NCBI GenBank assembly: GCA_023424965.1
Contig: JAFADI010000189.1
Location: 1 to 64,000 of the forward strand
Direction of reading: 5' to 3'
Origin: Bacillota bacterium
GTDB taxonomy: Bacteria; Bacillota; Clostridia; Acetivibrionales; JAFADI01
DNA length: 64,000 nucleotides
A model generated the notes under the pieces. It was not told the origin of the DNA and did not search any database. It saw only the letters and a list, made by a program, of their open reading frames with translations. A program made the position numbers and the translations under genes. How positions within the stretch are numbered: position 1 is the stretch's first letter; each line of letters starts with the position of its first letter. Positions 48,551-58,355 of the stretch are shown piece after piece.

Positions 48551-50209
48551 CTATTTAAGCACAGCGCCGGTACTTGCTGAAGATACCAGTCTGGCGTACC
48601 TGCCCAGATAGCCTGTCGTGATCTTGGGCTTTGGAGCAGTCCACAGGGACAGTCTTGATTTCAGTTCCTCGTCGGAGACCTCCACGTTCAGCTTTCCTGC
48701 GGGTATATCGATGCTGATGATATCCCCTTCCCTCACTGCCGCGATGGGTCCGCCCTCCATGGCCTCCGGGGATACATGCCCGATGGATGCGCCCCTGGAT
48801 GCACCGGAGAACCTTCCGTCGGTAATCAGGGCCACGTCCTTATCCAGTCCCATGCCTGCTATTGCAGAGGTGGGCCCCAGCATTTCCCTCATCCCCGGGC
48901 CGCCTCTGGGCCCTTCATACCGGATAATGACGATGTCGCCCTTGACGATTTTGCCGTCATAGATGGCAGCAATGGCGTCATCCTCGGAATCGAACACTCT
49001 TGCGGGACCTTTGTGAACCAGCATTTCGGAGGCAACGGCGGAACGCTTTACCACCGCACCGTCAGGCGCTATATTGCCTTTTAGCACGGCAATCCCTCCG
49101 GTTTTGCTGTAGGGCTCCTCAATGCTCCGAATGACCTCATGGTCGAGGACCGAGGCTCCTTCGATATTCTCCCCTACGGTTTTACCCGTAACGGTCATAA
49201 GCTCCATATGAATCAAATTCTTTTTCGCTAATTCCTTCATTACCGCCTGAACGCCGCCTGCCGCATATAAATCCTGGATGTGGTGGGGACCGGCCGGCGC
49301 CAGCTTGCACAGGTTCGGAACCCTGCCGCTGATCTCATTGATGATGTCCAGGTTTATTTCCACGCCTGCCTCATTGGCAATGGCAGGCAGGTGCAAAACC
49401 GAATTGGTGGAACAGCCGAGGGCCATGTCGACGGTAAGGGCATTTTCAAAGGCCTCCGCCGTCAAAATATCCGAAGGCTTTATCCCCTTCTCCACCAGTT
49501 CCATGACCTTCATGCCGGCTCTTTTGGCCAGGCGCACCCTCTCGGCGTAGACCGCGGGGATTGTTCCGTTTCCCGTAAGGCCCATTCCGAGAACCTCTGT
49601 AAGGCAGTTCATGGAATTTGCGGTAAACATGCCGGAGCAGGAACCGCACCCGGGACATGCGTGGTCTTCCACCTCGCAGACCTCTTCTTCACTCATTTTC
49701 CCTGCCTTGTAAGCTCCTACCGCCTCAAACACACTGTTCAGGTCCATCTGCCTGCCGCCGCGGTTCAGGGAAAGCATGGGGCCGCCGCTGACAACCACGG
49801 CAGGTACATTGATTCTCGCCGCCGCCATCAGCATGCCGGGCACGATCTTGTCACAGTTGGGTATGAAAACCATTCCGTCGAAGCTGTGGGCGAGGCCCAT
49901 GGCCTCACAGGAATCGGCAATGAGCTCTCTTGTGGCGAGGGAATATTTCATTCCCGTATGCCCCATGGCAATTCCGTCACATACGCCAATGGCCCCGAAC
50001 TCGATGGGCGTTCCTCCGGCCATCCGTATTCCCGCTTTTACCGCCTCGGCAATGGTGTCAAGATGGATGTGCCCCGGTATGATCTCGCTTTTTGAGTTTA
50101 CCACACCGATCAAAGGCCTGTTGATTTCCTCGTCCGTATATCCCATGGCTTTGAAGAGGGACCTGTGGGGGGCCCTTTCAATGCCCTTTTTGACTATATC
50201 GCTTTTCAT
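48551..50209 (-). CDS. ilvD: Dihydroxy-acid dehydratase
   Basis: A 552-residue Fe-S dehydratase giving 2-keto acids in valine/isoleucine synthesis. Cysteines of the cluster site lie in [12 protein letters not shown] and [19 protein letters not shown]. The start at 50209 follows AGGAGG by eight bases; the frame is open 13 codons further upstream. It is the first gene of ilvD-ilvB and has a 165-base structured leader. Confidence 0.96.
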   Translation of the reverse strand: MKSDIVKKGIERAPHRSLFKAMGYTDEEINRPLIGVVNSKSEIIPGHIHLDTIAEAVKAGIRMAGGTPIEFGAIGVCDGIAMGHTGMKYSLATRELIADSCEAMGLAHSFDGMVFIPNCDKIVPGMLMAAARINVPAVVVSGGPMLSLNRGGRQMDLNSVFEAVGAYKAGKMSEEEVCEVEDHACPGCGSCSGMFTANSMNCLTEVLGMGLTGNGTIPAVYAERVRLAKRAGMKVMELVEKGIKPSDILTAEAFENALTVDMALGCSTNSVLHLPAIANEAGVEINLDIINEISGRVPNLCKLAPAGPHHIQDLYAAGGVQAVMKELAKKNLIHMELMTVTGKTVGENIEGASVLDHEVIRSIEEPYSKTGGIAVLKGNIAPDGAVVKRSAVASEMLVHKGPARVFDSEDDAIAAIYDGKIVKGDIVIIRYEGPRGGPGMREMLGPTSAIAGMGLDKDVALITDGRFSGASRGASIGHVSPEAMEGGPIAAVREGDIISIDIPAGKLNVEVSDEELKSRLSLWTAPKPKITTGYLGRYARLVSSASTGAVLK

Positions 50210-50374
50210 GCGCAACCCTCCTAGTAGTTTGTAACGCTTCAATTTCATACTCTGTTCAAAGCGCTACAAATCTATTTCTTTGATGTTGTGGTCTGCACAC
50301 CCTGAACAACATGCGCTACAGACCACTTGTGTAAGGACCATATAAATATAGCCGGGCTCAGCCGGCTAGATATT
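50210..50374 (-). other. Structured leader of ilvD-ilvB
   Basis: Three stems can be drawn on the minus strand: TAGCCGG/CCGGCTA (50349-50368), GTGGTCTG/CAGACCAC (about 50286-50325) and TTGTAGCGCTT/AAGCGTTACAA (one G:U, about 50229-50269), the last ending eight bases before the ribosome site. A 25-codon frame (50264-50341) with clustered Cys codons and V-L/V-V codons overlaps the second stem but lacks a clear ribosome site. No T-box or terminator T-run was seen. Confidence 0.5.
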
Positions 50375-50380
50375 AAGGTA

Positions 50381-50410
50381 ATTTTACTACTATGTAAATG
50401 AAAAAGTCCA
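50381..50410 (-). promoter_or_regulatory. Candidate promoter of ilvD-ilvB
   Basis: On the minus strand TGGACT (50405-50410), 18 bases, TAAAAT (50381-50386). Confidence 0.55.
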
Positions 50411-50461
50411 GTCTTTGAACAAAAAAGTTTTTTTCATTAAATAATTATCCTCATTTTTGCA

Positions 50462-50752
50462 TCAATCCTCAAAATCCACTGCAACAGAGGTCTCTCGCAC
50501 TTCATGCATATATTTCTTGACTACACTCACATGGTAGGGATGTTCCTGGTAATCGTCAAGGTCCTGCCTGGAATCAAATTTTGCTATAAGGATCACATCA
50601 TAAGACCTTTCGGAGCGCAAGAAATCAATGCCCACCTCCATGTGCCTGAGAGTGCCGATTTGGCCCTTCATACCCATCAGTACTTCCTTTGCTTTCTGCC
50701 TGCTTTCGATACTGCCGTCCTTTAGCTTGAACATTACAACATGGGTTATCAC
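50462..50752 (-). CDS. Dabb (stress-responsive alpha/beta barrel) protein
   Basis: A 96-residue dimeric ferredoxin-like barrel. The family pattern is clear: ITHVVMFKLKDG at the start, IGTLRHMEVGIDF in the middle, and HPYHVSVVKKYMHEV toward the end. Some Dabb proteins are small enzymes, but function here is unknown. It stands alone between the TPR gene and ilvD. Confidence 0.85.
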   Translation of the reverse strand: MITHVVMFKLKDGSIESRQKAKEVLMGMKGQIGTLRHMEVGIDFLRSERSYDVILIAKFDSRQDLDDYQEHPYHVSVVKKYMHEVRETSVAVDFED

Positions 50753-50831
50753 CCTTCATTTCTCCTTTCAACGCTATAAAGTTAACCTGTTGTGACCATA
50801 GGTTGCTGCAAAGGCGCTGCTTTAAACGATA

Positions 50832-51515
50832 TCAGCCGCCGATTGTCAATTTGTTGAGCCAGGAGAAAAAGGCCCAACGCCTGTGAAGCTTTCTCAGCGC
50901 CCTGGGACAGTAAGTATAGTCCCTCAGGGCATGCTCGAACATTTCTTTCGCCTTTATCCTGTCTCCGGAATTTTTATAGACCTTGCCCATCCGGAAGAAA
51001 TTTTCCGTATTGGCAAAGCTTTGAAACCGCTCTTCCAGTTTGGAGAAAAGCTCTTTCTGTGAGTTCCCGCTTTCAAGGTGGTACCGCAGCATGTAGACAT
51101 AGGGCAGGCCATAGCCCACGGAAGGATTCAGCTCCAGGGCTTTCTCCAGAAATTTTATCCCTCCGGAGGAGTTGTTTATCTCAAAGCTGGCCATCCCCAA
51201 ATACATATAAAGCCTGGCGGAGTTTTCAATCTTTTCGCCGGCCCTGTTCAGATACTCAATGCATCTGTCATACCTGCGCTTTTCAAAATAGAGAACGCCC
51301 AACTCCAGCAAAGCATCTGCGTTGGAAGGATTCAAGTAGATCAGGCGCTGCAAATTCTTTATCCGGCTGTTCCGCTTCAGCGGAGCAAAAAAATCCGGTA
51401 AGAATCTAAAATAAAGCCTGTCGATAAATCCATACAGTAAAAGGAGGACAACCAGCGCCAGTATGGGATTTCCCGTAAGCATGGACAGTAAAAAATAAAG
51501 TGGAATTGCTTTCAT
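50832..51515 (-). CDS. TPR-repeat membrane-anchored protein
   Basis: A 227-residue protein with one or two N-terminal hydrophobic segments (about 1-30), then three or more tetratricopeptide repeats (about 50-200; for example NADALLELGVLYFEKRRYD and ARLYMYLGMASFEIN). It probably scaffolds proteins at the membrane. It follows the CvpA-type gene by 20 bases and is likely cotranscribed. Confidence 0.75.
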   Translation of the reverse strand: MKAIPLYFLLSMLTGNPILALVVLLLLYGFIDRLYFRFLPDFFAPLKRNSRIKNLQRLIYLNPSNADALLELGVLYFEKRRYDRCIEYLNRAGEKIENSARLYMYLGMASFEINNSSGGIKFLEKALELNPSVGYGLPYVYMLRYHLESGNSQKELFSKLEERFQSFANTENFFRMGKVYKNSGDRIKAKEMFEHALRDYTYCPRALRKLHRRWAFFSWLNKLTIGG

Positions 51516-51535
51516 AAAGCCTCCGTTCCTGAATT

Positions 51536-52252
51536 TTACACCGGGGGGAAATGGTTTTTAGGGAACATCCAGTCAACGATGAAGTTGTGCTGGTACAGGT
51601 ATTTTGCCAGAACGGAATTGTCCATGGCATTGAATAATCCCGTAAACTGAGGTGCAGAGCTGAAGATCATGACCACTGCAAAAATAATATATACGGTGAG
51701 CAACCCTTCAACCGTTCCCAGGGCAAAACCCCCAAGCTTATCAACCTGCTTGAACAGGGGAAGCTTCGCGATACCCTGCAGGATAACCCGTGCAAAAATC
51801 AGTGCAAATCGAATGAGTATGTACAATAAAATCACGCTGATGATTTCGATGGCCAGCGTGGCCAGCTTTTCGCTCAGGAATTCCATGATGGCCCTTACAT
51901 CAATGAAGCTGGTAGGGTCCGGCATTGAATCCCTCACCATATCCTTCATAAACCCGGGAAGCTTCAGGTTGTCCACCAGGGCCTTTGCCCCCGCCTCTTT
52001 TGCCTGGGCGTTTACAGAGGGCGCCTGGGCCTGCTGCTGCAGCATAAGACTTTTGAAAATGCTTTGCTGGATGCTTTGGTACAAAGGTGTGGTGAGAAGG
52101 AATTTTGCAACGACGGGATAGAATTTGATGGAAACCACGATGGATACCAAAAAGGATGCAAGCCTGTAAACCGACATGATAAAGCCGTTGGACAGGCCCA
52201 CAAGACCAAAGCCCAGGATAATCCCAAGCACAAGTAAATCACTCCAATTCAT
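51536..52252 (-). CDS. CvpA-family membrane protein
   Basis: A 238-residue protein. A CvpA domain with four hydrophobic segments (about 5-25, 30-50, 130-155, 180-205) and an inserted soluble stretch rich in Gln/Ala between the second and third. CvpA homologues are named for colicin V production, but the cellular role is unsettled. It lies between the DUF5711-like and TPR genes. Confidence 0.82.
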   Translation of the reverse strand: MNWSDLLVLGIILGFGLVGLSNGFIMSVYRLASFLVSIVVSIKFYPVVAKFLLTTPLYQSIQQSIFKSLMLQQQAQAPSVNAQAKEAGAKALVDNLKLPGFMKDMVRDSMPDPTSFIDVRAIMEFLSEKLATLAIEIISVILLYILIRFALIFARVILQGIAKLPLFKQVDKLGGFALGTVEGLLTVYIIFAVVMIFSSAPQFTGLFNAMDNSVLAKYLYQHNFIVDWMFPKNHFPPV

Positions 52253-52299
52253 AGATACCCCCCTGACATAATTCTACTCGTTTTACCGTCCCCAAATAT

Positions 52300-53502
52300 T
52301 TATTGTTGAATTTCCGCGATAACCACATTGGTCTTGGTTACGACAGCCGCTTGCTGCCGGTTGAAAAAATGCACCTCAACCACATCGGCTTTCGAAGTAT
52401 ATTTGCCCACAAGCTTCCCTCTGGTGTTGATAAAATAAATTTCCCTGCCTGTGTTGACTGCGGCCAGGTCACTGTAGGTTTCGATATTCAAAACCCTGTC
52501 CTGGATCTCATAGGCCTCCGTCTGCTTTCCTTCGCTGTTAAGGATGATCACATCCGTTTCTGCACCGCCAAGCACGCCCTGGTTATTTTCCCTGCCCACC
52601 GCCGCAATGACATATTTTCCCGGTATGATGCCGGCACTGTATACCTTTCGATTGGTAAATTCCTGCTTCCATTTCTCATTCCCCGCTCCATCCACGCATA
52701 TGATCCCCGACTCGTTGACGGCAATCACAAGCTCATCCTTCAAAAACCACAGATTGGGGTAAAGCTCCTCTTCTCTTAAGGTTTTGGCTGCAAGGGACTT
52801 TCCGAACATGTCCGTAAACTCAATACCGGTGCCGGCTTTGATTCCCGAGGTATCGATGGTATTGAGGAGCACGGTTTTGCCTGAAGGAGAAACCTTTGAC
52901 CCAAGCAAAAAATTCTTGGCGACGGTCCGTGTAAAAAACTCATTTCCCTGCAGGTTGTAAACCGTAAGCATTCCCTTATAGCCCTTGGTCTCCTGCGCCA
53001 CAGACACATGTCCGCTTTCGCTTATGTCCGCGCTGATGATGGCATTGTCCAGCTTTTTATCCCATTTGATGTCTTTTCCGCTAAGGACATATAGTTCCTT
53101 GCCCTCAACGTCATACACCAGCAGGTCCCCTCCCGAACGCTTGATCCTGGGTTTGTTCATGGACAGGGTCAGGCTCCAGAGCTCCTTGCCCTCCCTGTTA
53201 AAGGCCTTTATATGATCCTTGGTGCACTGAATCAGCGTATCCTTATAGGTATTGAATGCACAATTTTCTTTTTCATCATAGTCAATTTCTACAAACTCTT
53301 TTTTCTCGGTATTTACAAGCTTGTCCCGGAAGCCGTCGGAAACCAGCTCCTTGACATTGACATTCTTTATGTCGATATTCTGGCTTTTTAAATACACCAG
53401 AAAGGCCACACCTACCATGGTGAAAACCAGCAGGAAAAACATCAGAACATTCAGCTTCCTTGTTGGTTTTCCCTTTTCGGCTCTCATCTCGGGCTGGGTC
53501 AC
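52300..53502 (-). CDS. DUF5711-like membrane-anchored beta-propeller protein
   Basis: A 400-residue protein. A cytoplasmic N-terminus rich in Lys/Arg, one TM helix (about 19-39), then an extracellular domain of repeated four-stranded units (for example IKAFNREGKELWSLTL, LTVYNLQGNEFFTR, VDVIILNSEG-like) as in PQQ-type propellers. The start is GTG at 53502 with GAGGTGA seven bases upstream; the frame is open to 53541. Function unknown; conserved in Clostridia. Confidence 0.75.
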   Translation of the reverse strand: MTQPEMRAEKGKPTRKLNVLMFFLLVFTMVGVAFLVYLKSQNIDIKNVNVKELVSDGFRDKLVNTEKKEFVEIDYDEKENCAFNTYKDTLIQCTKDHIKAFNREGKELWSLTLSMNKPRIKRSGGDLLVYDVEGKELYVLSGKDIKWDKKLDNAIISADISESGHVSVAQETKGYKGMLTVYNLQGNEFFTRTVAKNFLLGSKVSPSGKTVLLNTIDTSGIKAGTGIEFTDMFGKSLAAKTLREEELYPNLWFLKDELVIAVNESGIICVDGAGNEKWKQEFTNRKVYSAGIIPGKYVIAAVGRENNQGVLGGAETDVIILNSEGKQTEAYEIQDRVLNIETYSDLAAVNTGREIYFINTRGKLVGKYTSKADVVEVHFFNRQQAAVVTKTNVVIAEIQQ

Positions 53503-53604
53503 AATCCTTTCACCTCTGCCTCCTCTTTTGTAAGCTAACACTACACTTTAGCTGATATCCATTTTAACACATACCGGCAGTTTTTAACATATCCTATTTC
53601 CAGT

Positions 53605-54675
53605 TCATCTTTTCCTTCTTGCCATTGACCGGATGGGACTCGTTTTCATCCACTGGATAAGGATGACAAAAACCATAAACATGCCCGCGTAGCCGAAGAT
53701 GGGATACAGGGTGGCAATGAGGTTTGAAAACCCGAAGCTTGACATGGGAACCGCCAGGGTACATGCAAGGACGGTAATCAGCTTAATGTTCATGGGCAGC
53801 TTTGTGCTCAGCCTTTCAACAAAAGAGTAGCCTGATGTGACGGCGGACACCAGCATGGCCAGCCATATCACAATGGTATATATATGGGTTACCAGGCTGC
53901 TGTATTGGCCCACAATGCTCAATACAGGCAATTCCCTGGACAGGGCGTTCGGATAAAACATAAATATGGCTGAATTGAGCAGGAAAGCAATGAAGCAGAG
54001 GAGCAGGCCCCCCAGGATTCCGCCGCATATTCCCACCTTTCTGGTTTTGAGATAGGGCAGAAGGCTGCACATGACCACCACGGAAAGTATGCTGTTATAG
54101 CTTACGTACAGGAGGGAGGAAAAAAACCAGTTGTTTGTAATTCCGGATATATTCAGGTTCATGCTGAACACCGAGGTGTCCTTGAAAATGATGATATAAA
54201 ATCCCATCGACACAATTCCGGCAATCAATACCGGCGATATGATGGTGCTTAATGTCACAACCCCCTTAATGCCGGTGAGGATCAGCACCATGCACAAAAG
54301 GGCCATAAACATTGCGGAGGCGTTCATGGGAAGGTTGAATTTTTCACTCAATATACCTGCGGAACCGGCAATCATGATGCAAAACAGCGAGAGGACAAAT
54401 ACGGCTACAATGATTTCCATTACCCAGCCCATGAACCAGCCCACGGAGGGGAAAAGGAATTCATCATAATTTCTGATTCTTTCCCTGTATACCCGGTCCA
54501 GCACCGTATAACCGATGATGGAAAACAGCAGCCCCGCCAGCAATATGCCGTAAAAACCGCCTTCGTAATAAGTGGAGAAAAACTGGACAATTTCCTGTCC
54601 CGACGCAAAGCCCGCTCCAATAATGGTTGCCAGGTAAATGCTTGCCACCTTGATGATATTCCTTGCCTCTCCCAT
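53605..54675 (-). CDS. YkvI-like membrane transporter
   Basis: A 356-residue polytopic protein with about ten hydrophobic segments. It begins IIKVASIYLATIIGAGFASGQE, the helix-breaking G-x-G-x-A-S-G-Q motif of the YkvI family (APC/LeuT-fold). The substrate is unknown. The ATG at 54675 follows GGAG by nine bases; that GGAG is part of a 19-pair hairpin that ends in six T, so expression is probably controlled. Confidence 0.82.
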   Translation of the reverse strand: MGEARNIIKVASIYLATIIGAGFASGQEIVQFFSTYYEGGFYGILLAGLLFSIIGYTVLDRVYRERIRNYDEFLFPSVGWFMGWVMEIIVAVFVLSLFCIMIAGSAGILSEKFNLPMNASAMFMALLCMVLILTGIKGVVTLSTIISPVLIAGIVSMGFYIIIFKDTSVFSMNLNISGITNNWFFSSLLYVSYNSILSVVVMCSLLPYLKTRKVGICGGILGGLLLCFIAFLLNSAIFMFYPNALSRELPVLSIVGQYSSLVTHIYTIVIWLAMLVSAVTSGYSFVERLSTKLPMNIKLITVLACTLAVPMSSFGFSNLIATLYPIFGYAGMFMVFVILIQWMKTSPIRSMARRKR

Positions 54676-54726
54676 AAAAAACAACTCCTGACACAGAATT
54701 ACTCGTATAATTCTATGTCGGAGTTG
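54676..54726 (-). terminator. Terminator hairpin overlapping the ykvI ribosome site
   Basis: On the minus strand CAACTCC (54720-54726) pairs with GGAGTTG (54682-54688), and GACATAGAATTA (54708-54719) with TAATTCTGTGTC (54690-54701, one G:U), around a six-base loop with a single bulge. Six T follow and then the ATG. The 3' arm contains the GGAG site. It is both a good intrinsic terminator and a ribosome-site lock. Confidence 0.85.
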
Positions 54727-54799
54727 CAGGAATAATAACGAGGGCAGCCAAAATGTCTCCCGCAGCGTTATAACTATTTTAATTTGAAGTCCCAGGGGA

Positions 54800-56185
54800 C
54801 TATTGAGCTTTTGCCGCAGCCGCCTCCAGCTCTTTAAGGGCGGGCCTCAATTCCTCAATCAGCTTTCTTTCCACGATGATGTTGGTGTACTCGCCGTTCT
54901 TGAGGGCATAGGCATACCTGTCATCCTTGGGGATGAATTCTACCTTCATGGTTCCCGGCGCCTTTTTCAACGTATAGGTAATGGTCAGCTCGGGTTTTCC
55001 CTGGGGCTTTGCTCCAATTTCCACCTCGCTTAAAGTGATGCCGATGAGCTTCTGGTAGTATACCCTGAACAGGCCGTCTCCCACTTTTCCGCCTTCCAGT
55101 TCCACACCACTGACATTTTTACCGTTTACAAAGAACTTGTCGTTGTCCTTGTTTTCCTTGTCGGTCTGCACATCAAAATTGTCGGTTCTGCCGTCCATTT
55201 CCACCGAAATCTTTGAAACGTCGTCAATATTTACGATATACACAAATACATCCATGATTTCTTTAAAGGGCTTATCAAGAAAATTCAATGCCGACAGGCC
55301 CATGGTAAAAACTTCGTCACTGTTTGCAAACTTGGCATAGGCTTCAACGCCCTTTTCCTTTTCGTCCCCGATCAGCAGCCTGGTTTTGACCCCTTTTGCC
55401 TCCAGTTCCACACTGTAGGAAGGATTTTTCAGGCCGTATTTGTCAAGGTCCGCGGCTTTCTCCTCCACCAGCGTGGAGAAATTCGCCCCAATGGCGGACT
55501 GTATCATCTGGGACAGCTTGGAGGCATCCGCATTTCCCTGGATGGGTGCTGTAAGGCTCCATTCGGTGCTGTCTTTTTTCACAGCGGCAAAGACCGTCTG
55601 TCCGGCCTTCTCCATCCCCATTGCCGTAACTTCATCAGGATTGTCGGCAAATATCTTTTTATTGATAAGGTCCGCCTTGCTGGCCTTCAAAGAATCTCCC
55701 GGATAGGTTCCCAGGACATAAACCTTGTTGTCGTCCTTTGTCTTGACATAATAGCCGCTTTTTGTCGGTGTCACATTGCCGATGTTCAAAGCTTTTTCGC
55801 TGCCGTCCTGGAGTTTTACGGCCACCGTAACAGGCTTGTCAAGGCCATACTGGCCAAGCTCGGAAGCATTTTCCTCCACCAGCTTGTCTGCCGTTACCGC
55901 AGCTGCGTTTGAAACAACGCCGTCTACCGCGCTCTGATCATATTTAAAGTTTGAAGGAGCAGTGAGAACCCACTTTTTATCCTTGTTCTCAATAACTACC
56001 TTCCCTTCGGTATTTTCAACGGTCACCTGGGAAATCTTTTCCTTGTCCAGCTCCCATAGTTTGATGGTGTCGCCGGCAGTTTCAGGTTCCGCCTCTTTGC
56101 TCTTTTTATTGGACAGGTAAAAATACGCGCCTGCAAGAAGCCCCAGTACTACAACCAAAATCAGAGCATTCCTGTAAAGCTTCAT
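54800..56185 (-). CDS. DUF4340-domain membrane-anchored protein
   Basis: A 461-residue protein with an N-terminal TM helix (about 7-24) and a long extracellular part containing two DUF4340-like units (about 70-170 and 180-290), each with Leu/Asp-rich strands and the repeated ELGQYGLDKP/DLDKYGLKNP motif. It overlaps the GldG-like gene by four bases (ATGA) and is the last gene of the Gld-type ABC operon. Function unknown. Confidence 0.83.
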   Translation of the reverse strand: MKLYRNALILVVVLGLLAGAYFYLSNKKSKEAEPETAGDTIKLWELDKEKISQVTVENTEGKVVIENKDKKWVLTAPSNFKYDQSAVDGVVSNAAAVTADKLVEENASELGQYGLDKPVTVAVKLQDGSEKALNIGNVTPTKSGYYVKTKDDNKVYVLGTYPGDSLKASKADLINKKIFADNPDEVTAMGMEKAGQTVFAAVKKDSTEWSLTAPIQGNADASKLSQMIQSAIGANFSTLVEEKAADLDKYGLKNPSYSVELEAKGVKTRLLIGDEKEKGVEAYAKFANSDEVFTMGLSALNFLDKPFKEIMDVFVYIVNIDDVSKISVEMDGRTDNFDVQTDKENKDNDKFFVNGKNVSGVELEGGKVGDGLFRVYYQKLIGITLSEVEIGAKPQGKPELTITYTLKKAPGTMKVEFIPKDDRYAYALKNGEYTNIIVERKLIEELRPALKELEAAAAKAQ

Positions 56186-57639
56186 AAATGTCTCCTCCTA
56201 ACCCACACATAGGTACCGAATCCAAAGATAACCAACGGAAGCAGTATCACCACAAACAACGCCGTCAGATTGGCAGACAGGGCGTCAAGCTTGTCAAGCC
56301 TGGGTGGAGCATAGCTTTTCGGAGCGATGACCACATCATCCTTTTTGTCCAGCATCCAGTTCATGGAGTTCATCAGGAAATAGAAGCCGTTCAGGCCATA
56401 CTGCTGGATGGTGGCATCACTTATAAAGGCACTGTTACCTACTACCAGAACTTTTGAAACCTTTGCTCCGCCTTTGTTCTCTACGGCCAGCGCCAGGTCC
56501 AGGGGTCCCGCATTGTCTTTTCCCCGGGCCTTGTCGATCTGCTCTCCTGTGGACTTGTCGCTTGATTTGAGCAGCGAGGTTACCGTGATATATTCCTTTT
56601 GGTTCTTAAGCGTATTGATGCTTCTTGAACCGCTCATCAGCATTGTAAAGTTGCTTCCCAGGTTGGAAGTTATGCTGTTGCTCTGGGTCTCGGGCAGAAT
56701 ATCGTAGACCTTGTCCGGAGGCAGGTGCCTCTTGCCGCCCAGTTCTTCCTTGACCCTGTCATAGTTCAAAGAAACATTGTAATCCTTCAAAACTTCTTCA
56801 AATTGTGCAAAGCTTGTGTCCGCAATCAGAGCGTCGAAGAGGAAAATGGCCTTCCCTCCGTCTTTAAGATATTGGGCAAGCTTATCCTTCTCGTCGGCCG
56901 TCAGGTCCTTCTTGGGAGAAGGAACCAGCAAGAGTTCCGCATCTTCCGGCACTTTTGCTTCGGAAAGCAGGTTGATGGTCTTTACTTCATAATTGTTCTT
57001 TTCAAGCACATCCTTGATTACGGTGAAATCGCTCCCAACCTTTTTTTCATCGTGTCCTTCGGTAAAATAGATGCTGGGTGTACTTTCGGAGGTAACATAT
57101 TTTACGGCTCCAGTAAAGCTTTGTTCCGCATTTGAACCGGTCTTATACTGGCTGAAGGTCTGCTGGTCGAATTCCGTACTGAAGAGGTCGCCTCTTTCAA
57201 GCTTCTTTATTTTATTTCCGCTCTGGACGACGAAGTCTCCGCCCTGAAGTTCCTTTAGATTGTCAGGGTCCAGTTGCTTGATCAGATCCGTTTTTTTGTC
57301 GGGATCAACATATTCAACCTTGACGTGGGGATATTTTGTGTACTGGGCCAGAAGCTCCATCACTTCATTGAGCTCGCTGTCACTTTTTGCTTTTTCCCCG
57401 TCGAAGAGGCCGATGATTCTTATATCCTTATTCAAACCCTTTAAAATATCCTTTGTGGTATCACCTATGGAATACAGCTTATTGGCCGTCAAGTCCCATT
57501 TCAGCCCCGCCATGCCCACAAGGATGTTCACAAATACTGCAATAGCGATTACTACCGCAATAAGAATAATCGAGTTTGAACCATATTTTAAGCTTCTGCT
57601 GTTAAAAACCCTTTTCAATGCTTCACTCATCTTATTCAT
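56182..57639 (-). CDS. GldG-like ABC auxiliary protein
   Basis: A 485-residue protein of the ABC_transp_aux (GldG) family. TM helix at about 22-45, an extracellular domain (about 50-430) with IRIIGLFDGEKAKSDSELNEV and the conserved SIYFTEGHDEK, and a C-terminal TM helix (about 455-478). It lies six bases after the permease gene. Gliding is not expected for a Clostridia member; such sets are common outside gliders. Confidence 0.86.
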   Translation of the reverse strand: MNKMSEALKRVFNSRSLKYGSNSIILIAVVIAIAVFVNILVGMAGLKWDLTANKLYSIGDTTKDILKGLNKDIRIIGLFDGEKAKSDSELNEVMELLAQYTKYPHVKVEYVDPDKKTDLIKQLDPDNLKELQGGDFVVQSGNKIKKLERGDLFSTEFDQQTFSQYKTGSNAEQSFTGAVKYVTSESTPSIYFTEGHDEKKVGSDFTVIKDVLEKNNYEVKTINLLSEAKVPEDAELLLVPSPKKDLTADEKDKLAQYLKDGGKAIFLFDALIADTSFAQFEEVLKDYNVSLNYDRVKEELGGKRHLPPDKVYDILPETQSNSITSNLGSNFTMLMSGSRSINTLKNQKEYITVTSLLKSSDKSTGEQIDKARGKDNAGPLDLALAVENKGGAKVSKVLVVGNSAFISDATIQQYGLNGFYFLMNSMNWMLDKKDDVVIAPKSYAPPRLDKLDALSANLTALFVVILLPLVIFGFGTYVWVRRRHL

Positions 57640-57645
57640 GTTTTA

Positions 57646-58353
57646 TCACCCCTGACTCCAACGTCTTTTTTCCATTACTCGGATTGTTAGAAATAAAAAC
57701 ACAGCCACAAAGCTGATGTAATAAACCACAGGATCCAGTTCAAAAATCCCCCTGTTGAAATTGTCATACCTGGAGGTCAATGAGAACCAGTTGAGCACTT
57801 TTGCCCCGATTCCTCCCACATAACCTGCCAGAGGCTGTATGATCCATGTGACCAGAAGGAATACAAAGGAGGCCACCGCTGCAACCACCTGATTTTCAGT
57901 AAGTGATGAAACAAATACTCCTACGGAAATGAACGCGGCGCCAAGGAGTATAAATCCTACATACCCTCCCACAAGGGCGGGAAGAGCCGGACTTCCGAAA
58001 ATAAACAGGATGATGGGGTAGATGAAGGTGATTACCGTCATTACCAGGAAAACAAAAAACGCTGCCAGGTATTTACCCACAACAATTCCCGAAAGTCCCA
58101 CAGGAGATGTGACAAGCAAAACCTCCGTCCCGTTTTTTCTGTCCTCTGCGATGGACCGCATGGTCAGAATGGGAACAATAAATAAAAGAAGGAAACCCAT
58201 GGTGGAAAGGTTTGAATTAAAGTCCGCCGATTGGTAACCCAGGTTGCCTAAAAGAAAGAAAATTGACGAAAGCACAATAAAAAATCCTATCAAAACATAT
58301 GCGATGGGTGAATAAAAGTAAGCCCTTACTTCCCTTTTGAAAATTGCCAGCAT
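57646..58353 (-). CDS. ABC-2 type permease (GldF-like)
   Basis: A 235-residue permease with six predicted helices. It begins MLAIFKREVRAYFYSPIAYV, the ABC-2 pattern, and has the loop MRSIAEDRKNGTEVLLVTSPV. It lies two bases after its ATPase and six before the GldG-like gene. Confidence 0.92.
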   Translation of the reverse strand: MLAIFKREVRAYFYSPIAYVLIGFFIVLSSIFFLLGNLGYQSADFNSNLSTMGFLLLFIVPILTMRSIAEDRKNGTEVLLVTSPVGLSGIVVGKYLAAFFVFLVMTVITFIYPIILFIFGSPALPALVGGYVGFILLGAAFISVGVFVSSLTENQVVAAVASFVFLLVTWIIQPLAGYVGGIGAKVLNWFSLTSRYDNFNRGIFELDPVVYYISFVAVFLFLTIRVMEKRRWSQG

Positions 58354-58355
58354 TT

